Positions 1 through 5,913 of a stretch of 33,636 bases of DNA are shown here, piece after piece. The translations under genes were made by a program, and so were the position numbers. Positions within the stretch are counted from its first letter, which is position 1. Every line of letters begins with the position of its first letter. The stretch lies in the NCBI GenBank assembly GCA_020072765.1, contig JAIQGD010000032.1:1-33636 (forward strand), given 5' to 3'. The notes under the pieces were generated by a model. It was not told the origin of the DNA and ran no database searches. It worked only from the letters and a program-made list of their open reading frames with translations. This DNA comes from Terriglobia bacterium (GTDB lineage Bacteria; Acidobacteriota; Terriglobia; Acidiferrales; UBA7541).

Positions 1-229
1 AGTGGTCGAAAAATATCTGGCGGCCGCGGGGGCCTATGGCCGAACCGTGGCCCTATCGTCGCTGGGCCTTTCGGCCGAAGAGATCGAGAGCGTCTTCAGC
101 CTGTTCGACGAGGACTACCACATCAGCCGGTTCTTTCACCTCCGCAATGATTCCGGCGATAGCTTCCGGATAAACGGCTTTCCGCAGACGCACGTTTCCA
201 TCGACGCCGAGATTCAGACCATCCTCTAG
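1..229 (+). CDS. C-terminal end of an unrecognised protein (truncated by window edge)
   Basis: An open frame runs in from the left edge and stops with TAG at 227-229. About 75 residues are visible. The GTG at position 2 is probably an internal valine, not a start, because no ribosome binding site can be seen. The visible part has a helical stretch (AEEIESVFSLFDEDYHISRF) and ends in DAEIQTIL. There is no motif, membrane segment or repeat that names a family. It converges on the M49 peptidase gene, and a strong GC hairpin lies between the two stops. The bias towards G/C at third codon positions supports real coding. I do not recognise the function. Confidence 0.6.
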   Translation, partial: VVEKYLAAAGAYGRTVALSSLGLSAEEIESVFSLFDEDYHISRFFHLRNDSGDSFRINGFPQTHVSIDAEIQTIL

Positions 230-270
230 TTTTGTCGCCGCATATCCGCGACGGGCAAGAGGCAAGGCGC

Positions 271-292
271 CCGCCCCGCCAGTGCGGGGCGG
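271..292. terminator. GC hairpin between convergent genes
   Basis: There is a perfect 9-bp stem (CCGCCCCGC at 271-279, GCGGGGCGG at 284-292) with a CAGT loop. It sits between the stop at 229 (plus) and the stop at 356 (minus), so it could serve transcripts from both sides. There is no T run, so rho-independent termination is not proven; it may instead be a 3'-end stabiliser or a short repeat. Confidence 0.5.
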
Positions 293-355
293 CCGTTACA
301 AAACCACTTCTTCGGCGAAAACGCGCACCGGCAAGAGTGCCTGTGCCACAGGCCA

Positions 356-2290
356 TCAACGCAGCGGCGGATGAAAATCGAAATCGGGATCGACGTCCAC
401 GGGGATGTCGGAGGATTTGGCGAGCGCGGCGGCGAGGCCAGCGGGCATGGCGCCGTAGGTCTTGAACCAGCGCTCGACGCGCGCGCGGTCGCCGGCGGCT
501 TCCTGTTCCAGTAATTCCTTGGCGAGGGAGGCAATGGCCGCGGGCATTTTCCCGAACTCGATTTCGTAGAGGCCCGTGGCGACATCCTGGCGGACCGCTC
601 CCTGCTCGGCGAGGTAATTGAACTCCATGATCCGGCCGCTGCCATGCGCTTCGCCGATGCCAAAGCGCACGGTGCGGAACGTCTCGCCCATGTAGGAGGC
701 GTAGATCATGTTCTGTTTTTCCTTGTGCACGACGCCGTGCGCGACCAGCCACTGCACGCAGAGCACGCCGACGACATCGGCCTTGGCTTCCTCGAGAGCC
801 GCATATTGCGGACCCATCGCCTCGCGGATGTCCGTCTTACCCTGCGGCGTGCGCGCGTAGGCCGGGCCCAGGCCGTGTGAGATTTCGTGCAGGATGACCC
901 AGTCGAGGACGCCTTCGCCGGTCACCAGCGGAACCTGATCGGGACGCAGCACGCGCTGAGCCAGCGGCAGGATGACGTCGTTGACGCGCGCGTCCATGAA
1001 ATTTTTCCAGAAGATTTTCTTCGAGCCCTTCTGCTCGTGGACGCGCGGATCGTTGGGAAGATTATCGGCCACGGCCTGGTAGCCGTGGAGCAAATCGCCC
1101 GAGCGGTAGATCGCGTCCATCACTTCCATGGGCGATTGCTTGCCGCGTTTGGAAGGGCGGTCCTGGGGGGCGAGCGGGAGCCAGTCCTGCAAATCCGGGA
1201 CGTGCGCCTGAAAGACGGCGAGCTTGCGGCTCTCCTCTTCGTTGCGGATCATGACCGCCGCGCCGTAGGAGGTCTTCACGCCGAGCAATCCGTCGAGATA
1301 GGTTTCATAGGGCGCGAAGACGATGTCGAACTTCGGATTCTTCAGATCGAGCCAGGCGAGGTCGCTGGGAAAGTAGTCGTCGGTGAGCAGGGCGTGGGCG
1401 CGCAGGCGCAGGAAGTTGGCGAAGGCGGGATCGTCGCTGAGCGCGGCGGCCTCGCGGAGATCCTTGGCCATGGGCACGAGAAATTCGCGAAAGGCGACGC
1501 GGTATGGAACGGACTGGATCATCGCCGCGCCGAAATCAGATGTGGTGATGGTAACGATCGTGTAGGGATTGCTGACGCTCTTGTCCGTAGCCGCGAGGCT
1601 TCGGATAACTGGCTCGTCGCTTGGCCGTGGGCCAAGTATCACCCAGGGCTCCCGGCCGATGTGTAAATTGAAAAAGCCGCGGCCGGGCGGGGCGGGCTCG
1701 GTGCCGACGAACGGTTTGTTGTCGTCGATCAGATCGAAGCGGCCGCCGTTGATTTTAAGATAGCGGCGGAGCAGTTGGTCCTGCGGATTCGTGCTTTTCT
1801 CCAGCGAGAGATAGAGCTTCAGGCCGTCGGGATCGCTCTGGCGCCAGTAGATGCAGTCGAGCAATCCCGCGGCGTCGACCAGCTTCTCGACCATCTTTTG
1901 TTCATGCGCCGTCAGCGCGGTCGAATCGAAGCTCATCTTCACGGGCTTGAATTTGGCGACGCGCGCGGCGAGGTCGGGAGCGACGATGCGTTTGGGTGGC
2001 GCGGAGGTGCGTGGCGCGGCGGTCTTGTTGGGCGGCGCGGAGGGCGCCTGCGGGGCGGCGGCCGCCAGCACGGCTAAGCCTCCTGCCAGGAGCGAAAGGA
2101 CGAAGATCTTAAGGCAGGATTCACTGCAGAGGCGCAGAGGAAACGGAAAAGACAGAGCCCTGGGAGTGTAGCGGGTAGAAGAGGCGCCGGCTCTTTGTTT
2201 TGAATGAGTTAGCTCGATTTCTACTCGTTCGCATGTGCCGGGTAGCGTTGGGGCGGAGGTGGTGTTGTGGCCCGTCGCGTGACGCTGCAT
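356..2290 (-). CDS. Secreted M49 (dipeptidyl-peptidase III-like) zinc metallopeptidase
   Basis: Metallopeptidase of family M49, expected to remove dipeptides from peptide N-termini. The zinc site is visible as HEISH (residues 468-472 from the 2290 start) and EEAKAD about 30 residues later (glutamate near 500), the spacing expected for M49. The motif is the pentapeptide HEXXH rather than the common hexapeptide HEXXGH. A hydrophobic stretch (KIFVLSLLAGGLAVLAAAAP) followed by a Pro/Ala-rich linker looks like a signal peptide or anchor. This points to a periplasmic or outer-membrane location, whereas classical DPP III is cytosolic. The start is uncertain: ATG at 2290 and ATG at 2392 are both in frame, neither has a clear ribosome binding site, and both leave a long tail before the hydrophobic segment. 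The gene stands alone, convergent with the gene to its left. Confidence 0.85.
   Translation of the reverse strand: MQRHATGHNTTSAPTLPGTCERVEIELTHSKQRAGASSTRYTPRALSFPFPLRLCSESCLKIFVLSLLAGGLAVLAAAAPQAPSAPPNKTAAPRTSAPPKRIVAPDLAARVAKFKPVKMSFDSTALTAHEQKMVEKLVDAAGLLDCIYWRQSDPDGLKLYLSLEKSTNPQDQLLRRYLKINGGRFDLIDDNKPFVGTEPAPPGRGFFNLHIGREPWVILGPRPSDEPVIRSLAATDKSVSNPYTIVTITTSDFGAAMIQSVPYRVAFREFLVPMAKDLREAAALSDDPAFANFLRLRAHALLTDDYFPSDLAWLDLKNPKFDIVFAPYETYLDGLLGVKTSYGAAVMIRNEEESRKLAVFQAHVPDLQDWLPLAPQDRPSKRGKQSPMEVMDAIYRSGDLLHGYQAVADNLPNDPRVHEQKGSKKIFWKNFMDARVNDVILPLAQRVLRPDQVPLVTGEGVLDWVILHEISHGLGPAYARTPQGKTDIREAMGPQYAALEEAKADVVGVLCVQWLVAHGVVHKEKQNMIYASYMGETFRTVRFGIGEAHGSGRIMEFNYLAEQGAVRQDVATGLYEIEFGKMPAAIASLAKELLEQEAAGDRARVERWFKTYGAMPAGLAAALAKSSDIPVDVDPDFDFHPPLR
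2120..2140. repeat. Repeat-like phrase inside the 5' part of the M49 frame
   Basis: The minus strand reads CCTCTGCGCCTCTGCAGTGA here. This resembles short CTCTGCGCCTCTGC phrases that I recall recurring in intergenic regions of several bacterial phyla. It lies just upstream of the hydrophobic signal-like segment of the M49 gene. If it is intergenic, the true start is downstream and non-canonical. There is one copy in this window, so the repeat call rests on memory. Confidence 0.3.
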
Positions 2291-2632
2291 GGCTGGCGGG
2301 GCGATTGGCTCGTGTCGCGTTGTGAGCGTGTTAGGCACAGGGGCATCATAGTGCAGAAAGGAAAAAGTGCAAGGCTGAGGTGCTGTGGACATCGGGCGGG
2401 GCGGGATCAGCGCGGGGCTTCTACGTCGGCACCGGTGAAGAGGGGCAAAGGTGCCGGGTCGGCAAAGACGGCCGGCCCGCCTCTACAAAACCGGGGCGGA
2501 TAGGAGCACGACCGCGTGGCAGCAGGAGCAAAGAGCGCAGCCAGGAGTGGCTGCGCCACGAGGACTCAGCGGCCGCTCAGCCAAATAATTTGGTGCGAGC
2601 CAGAATACAGAAGCTACACACGCGCTCCGCGG

Positions 2633-4396
2633 CTAACTGGAGGCTACGGCGGCGCGGGAGAGGCGCGCGGCCAGGGCCTGGTGCTCCTGGCGGAGCGGAG
2701 CCGGGAGACGGTCGCCGAACTGCTTGAAAAATTCTCCGACGGATTGTTCTTCCTCGGCCCAATCGCTGGAATTGACGCGCAGCAATTCCGCGAGCGTGGC
2801 GGGCGGGATGGAAAGTCCGTCGAGGGAGAGCGACTCGGGCGTGGGAACGCAGCCGATGGGAGTCTCAGTGGCGGCGGCGCGGCCTTCGATGCGCTCGAGC
2901 ATCCACTTCAGCGCGCGGACGTTTTCCCCATAGCCGGGCCAGAGGAATTTTCCTTCGGCGCTGCGGCGGAACCAGTTGACGTGGAAGATTTTCGGCGCGT
3001 TCTTGAGGCGCGGGCCGATGGAGAGCCAGTGGGCGAAATAGTCGGCCATGTTGTATCCGCAGAACGGCAGCATAGCCATGGGATCGCGGCGCGTGACGCC
3101 GACGGCGCCGGTGGCCGCTGCGGTGGTTTCCGAGGCCATGGTGGCGCCGACGAAGACGCCGTGCTGCCAGTCGTGCGATTCGTAGACGAGCGGCGCAAGA
3201 CGCGCGCGGCGCCCGCCGAAAATCAATGCGGAGATGGGCACGCCGGCAGGGTCCTCCCAGTGCGATGAAAGGGAAGTGGATTGCGCGGCGGGAACGGTGT
3301 AGCGGGAATTCGGGTGCGCGGCGGGTCCCATAGCCGGCGTCCACTGCTCGCCCCTCCAGTTAATCAGCCCCTTCGGTGCGTCGCTGTCCATGCCCTCCCA
3401 CCACGGCTCGCGCCCGGGAGTCATGGCCACGTTGGTGAAGATGGTGTTGGAGTGCACGGCGGAGATGACGTTGGGATTCGTTTTGGCGTTGGTTCCCGGG
3501 GCGACGCCGAAAAATCCAGCCTCGGGGTTGATGGCGCGCAGGGTGCCGTCGGCGGCTATGTGCATCCACGCGATGTCGTCGCCGATGGTCCAGACGCGGT
3601 AGCCTTCCTTTTCCAGGGCCGAGACCATCATGGCGAGATTGGTTTTGCCGCAGGCGCTGGGGAACGCGGCGGCCATGTAGGTGACTTTGCCGGACGGGTC
3701 TTCCAGCCCGAGGATGAGCATGTGCTCGGCCATCCAGCCCTGCTCGCGCGCCATCCAGCTGGCGATGCGCAGGGCGAAACACTTCTTGCCGAGCAGGGCG
3801 TTGCCGCCGTAGCCCGATCCGATGCTCCAGATCAAATTTTCTTCCGGGAAGTGAAGGATGAAGCGGCGGTCCGGGTTCAGGTCGGCGAGCGAGTGAAGGC
3901 CGGGAACAAAATCGGAGGAACTGCCGAGCCGGTCGAGGGCGACCTTGCCCATGCGCGACATGATGCGCATGTTGGCGGCCACGTAGGCGCTATCGGTGAG
4001 TTCGACGCCGATTTTGCTGTAAGGAGACTGGGCCGGGCCCATGATGTAGGGCACGACGTACATCGTGCGGCCCTTCATGGCGCCGTCGAACAGGGGGCGG
4101 ACGCGCTCCTTGGCTTCGGCCGGGGCCATCCAGTTATTGGTGGGGCCGGCGGCGTTGCGGTCGCGGGTGCAGATAAAAGTCAGACCCTCAGTGCGGGCGA
4201 CGTCATTGGAGTTGCTGCGGTGGAGATAACAACGCGGATAGGTATTTTGGTTGAGCTCGGCAAAGGTGCCGTCGCGCAGCATCTCTTCGGTAAAGCGATC
4301 GTTCTCTGCTTCGGAGCCGTCGCACCAGACAATTTTCGACGGCTTGGTCAATCGTGCGGATTCTTCTACCCAACTTTCCAGAGGTGTGGACACCAT
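2633..4396 (-). CDS. pckG: Phosphoenolpyruvate carboxykinase (GTP)
   Basis: Cytosolic enzyme converting oxaloacetate and GTP to PEP, CO2 and GDP, the entry step of gluconeogenesis. The product has 587 residues, slightly short of the usual 600-620. The kinase-1a P-loop FPSACGKTN is at residues 245-253, with the nucleotide-binding lysine at 251. The GTP-type signatures GGRRARLAPLVYESHDWQHG and MLPFCGYNMADYFAHWL are present, as is an N-terminal RCYLHRSNSNDVARTEGLTF stretch. ATG at 4396 is preceded by AGGAG about 5 nt upstream. A promoter with near-consensus boxes lies at 4491-4519, leaving a leader of roughly 90 nt. It is a single gene. Next to the beta-oxidation genes, it fits a metabolism that turns fatty-acid carbon into sugar, though no glyoxylate-shunt gene is visible. 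Confidence 0.97.
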   Translation of the reverse strand: MVSTPLESWVEESARLTKPSKIVWCDGSEAENDRFTEEMLRDGTFAELNQNTYPRCYLHRSNSNDVARTEGLTFICTRDRNAAGPTNNWMAPAEAKERVRPLFDGAMKGRTMYVVPYIMGPAQSPYSKIGVELTDSAYVAANMRIMSRMGKVALDRLGSSSDFVPGLHSLADLNPDRRFILHFPEENLIWSIGSGYGGNALLGKKCFALRIASWMAREQGWMAEHMLILGLEDPSGKVTYMAAAFPSACGKTNLAMMVSALEKEGYRVWTIGDDIAWMHIAADGTLRAINPEAGFFGVAPGTNAKTNPNVISAVHSNTIFTNVAMTPGREPWWEGMDSDAPKGLINWRGEQWTPAMGPAAHPNSRYTVPAAQSTSLSSHWEDPAGVPISALIFGGRRARLAPLVYESHDWQHGVFVGATMASETTAAATGAVGVTRRDPMAMLPFCGYNMADYFAHWLSIGPRLKNAPKIFHVNWFRRSAEGKFLWPGYGENVRALKWMLERIEGRAAATETPIGCVPTPESLSLDGLSIPPATLAELLRVNSSDWAEEEQSVGEFFKQFGDRLPAPLRQEHQALAARLSRAAVASS

Positions 4397-4474
4397 GTCT
4401 CCTGAGGCTATCGCGCGGGGATAATTGCCGCCGTTCCTCTGGGCCTGCGGGGCTATATAGGAAAAAACAGACCC

Positions 4475-4519
4475 ATTCTATGAATGCGAAATTCTAGGAC
4501 AAGCCGAGGAGAAATGCAA
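4475..4519 (-). promoter_or_regulatory. Sigma70-type promoter(s) for pckG
   Basis: On the minus strand, TTGCAT (4519-4514) and TAGAAT (4496-4491) are 17 bp apart. A second, overlapping pair is TTGTCC (4502-4497) and TAGAAT (4480-4475), 16 bp apart. Both read towards pckG. This is a motif match only; no start site is known. Confidence 0.55.
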
Positions 4520-4537
4520 GGCGCATAATACGCGAAA

Positions 4538-4565
4538 TTCCACCGGAAGTGCCCGATGCTATACT
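4538..4565 (+). promoter_or_regulatory. Possible promoter for the small gene at 4602
   Basis: TTCCAC (4538-4543) and TATACT (4560-4565) are separated by 16 bp on the plus strand. Transcription would begin near 4572, only about 3 nt before the GTG at 4575. This favours translation from the ATG at 4602, unless the message is leaderless. Confidence 0.4.
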
Positions 4566-4601
4566 GCGGCGGCAGTGTACGCGCGAAAATTACAGGCCGA
4601 G

Positions 4602-4838
4602 ATGACGATTGGAGCCGAGCGGCGGGCGGTGCCGCTGGAATGGCTGGACAGCTTTTGCATGCGCAATTTCACGGGGTCGGCGGAATTCGACGACACCCTG
4701 CCGCTGGCCGACGGCCGCCTGGAAGCGGGGCGGCGCGTGGATCCGGCCCGGCTGGCTGCGGCCATGAGCGAATGGTTCACCAAGCGCGGGAAGGGAAACG
4801 GGCAGGCGGTAGTCGTGGAGCTGCGCGAGGTGACGTGA
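4602..4838 (+). CDS. Small hypothetical protein (78 aa)
   Basis: A short soluble protein with no signal peptide or membrane segment. The composition looks genuine, with a mid-region FTGSAEFDDTLPLADGRLEA and a C-terminal beta-like QAVVVELREVT. I recognise no family. ATG at 4602 (residues MTIGAERRAV) is chosen over GTG at 4575 because the best promoter match would start transcription at about 4572. The upstream AGGCCGAG is a weak ribosome binding site. The gene is divergent from pckG and convergent with the patatin-like gene, and is followed by a block of inverted repeats. It could be spurious, but the codon bias matches its neighbours. Confidence 0.5.
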   Translation: MTIGAERRAVPLEWLDSFCMRNFTGSAEFDDTLPLADGRLEAGRRVDPARLAAAMSEWFTKRGKGNGQAVVVELREVT

Positions 4839-4862
4839 GGAGTTGGGTGCTCGGGCAAAATA

Positions 4863-5038
4863 GCGCCTTGGCAGGATGCTGAAAAAGACGCGTCTGAGCG
4901 CCAAGGCCCCATCCTTCGCACACGGCGCGAAGGATTCATCGCTTCCTCGCATCCGAGTCCAGAGAGATTCTTCGTTCCGCAAAAACATTCGGAGCGCAAA
5001 CATCGCGCTTCGCTCAGAATGACGGAATGTTTTTTGCG
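4863..5038. repeat. Multi-hairpin intergenic element, probable bidirectional terminator
   Basis: Several inverted repeats are packed into 176 bp. GCCTTGGC (4865-4872) pairs with GCCAAGGC (4900-4907), enclosing the palindrome AGACGCGTCT (4886-4895). ATCCTTCGC (4911-4919) pairs with GCGAAGGAT (4927-4935). CATTCGGAGCG (4986-4996) pairs with CGCTCAGAATG (5011-5021) at 10 of 11 positions. The outer arms CGCAAAAACATTC (4978-4990) and GAATGTTTTTTGCG (5025-5038) leave an A run on one side and a T run on the other. That suits termination of both converging genes. The CGCTCAGAATGAC phrase resembles repeats I recall from acidobacterial intergenic regions. Confidence 0.6.
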
Positions 5039-5060
5039 TATCCTGTTACCAGCAGCGCCG

Positions 5061-5801
5061 CTACGGAGCGACGGAGACAGCGGCTTTTGTGGCGGGGCGG
5101 CCGGCGAGGGCGGACTTGATCTGGGGCAGGGCGGCGTAGGCGGCGGCTTCTCCGGCGGCCACCAGTTGCGGCGTCTTCTTGAATTCATACCACAGCACGT
5201 CATGGACATCGGGCTCGATCAGGATGTCGGTGGCGGCGCGCCAGGGCTGGGTCACCGCGGTCTGAATGATGGAGAACGACCGGCTAATCACTTCGATGGT
5301 GTTGCGCGGCTTCTCGTCGAGAAGGCCGGGATCGAGGTAGACGGAAATCACGAGTTCGGCGCCGAGCTTGCGCACGGCCTCGGCGGGGGCCGCTTCCGTG
5401 AGGAAGCCGTCGGCGAGAACGTGGCCGCGGTACTCGACGGGCATGAACAGCCCCGGATACGCGCAGGAAGCGCGCAGGGCCGGCCCGATTTCCCCATCGG
5501 TGAAGTAGACGCCCTTGCCGGTGACCAGATCGGTGGCCACGATGCTGAGCGGAATCTTGAGCTCGCTGAAATGGCGGGCGGGGGTGAACTTGCGCAGGAA
5601 GTCCTCGAGTCGCTCGCCGGCGATGAAGTCGACCGGGATTTCATATTGTTCGAGGAGGCGCAGGACGCCGATGTGCGCGATGCCGCGCGCGAAGCCGCCT
5701 CCGAGCGCGACGCCCACCTTCGGGCGGGCACCCTGCCCGGCGTAGGCGAACGAACGCAGGCCCTGGAGGGTTTTGGCTAGCCATTTTGTGGCGGTGGCCA
5801 T
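5061..5801 (-). CDS. Patatin-like protein lacking the catalytic-serine segment
   Basis: A RssA/YchK-type patatin-fold protein; intact relatives are lipid acyl hydrolases. The product is 246 residues from ATG 5801. The oxyanion-hole glycine loop GGGFARG is at residues 34-40, followed by the conserved IAHIGVLRLLEQYEIPVDFIAG. In the family, the next residues form the nucleophile elbow GTSxG and about 45-50 more. Here the sequence jumps from AG (61-62) straight to ERLEDFLRKFTPARHF, which aligns with the segment after that stretch. The rest is intact: SIVATDLVTG, GEIGPALRASCAYPG, and the dyad region ADG at 130-132 (DGF where relatives have DGG or DGA). The frame stays open across the junction at about 5615. 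The product should be hydrolytically dead, or the gene is a recent in-frame deletion or an assembly fault. It is divergent from fadN. Confidence 0.85.
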   Translation of the reverse strand: MATATKWLAKTLQGLRSFAYAGQGARPKVGVALGGGFARGIAHIGVLRLLEQYEIPVDFIAGERLEDFLRKFTPARHFSELKIPLSIVATDLVTGKGVYFTDGEIGPALRASCAYPGLFMPVEYRGHVLADGFLTEAAPAEAVRKLGAELVISVYLDPGLLDEKPRNTIEVISRSFSIIQTAVTQPWRAATDILIEPDVHDVLWYEFKKTPQLVAAGEAAAYAALPQIKSALAGRPATKAAVSVAP

Positions 5802-5862
5802 AGGACGGTTCTTCCGGTCAGGGACACTGTAGCAAACTTCCGCGGGCGTCCGGTGTTTCCCG

Positions 5863-5891
5863 TTGACCCACGTTGGCGCATTTGCAACTAT
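5863..5891 (+). promoter_or_regulatory. fadN: Probable promoter for fadN
   Basis: TTGACC (5863-5868) is separated by 17 bp from AACTAT (5886-5891). The -35 box is strong and the -10 box weak. It lies 22 bp ahead of the fadN ATG, in the 112-bp gap shared with the divergent patatin-like gene. It overlaps an upstream in-frame TTG codon, which argues against translation starting there. Confidence 0.45.
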
Positions 5892-5913
5892 GTCGGGTGT
5901 GGCGGAGGCATCC

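Noticed and set aside
2393-2632. Possible gene in the gap between the M49 gene and pckG
   Set aside because: The frames here are short, very Arg/Gly-rich and without a ribosome binding site. I see only GC-rich spacer.
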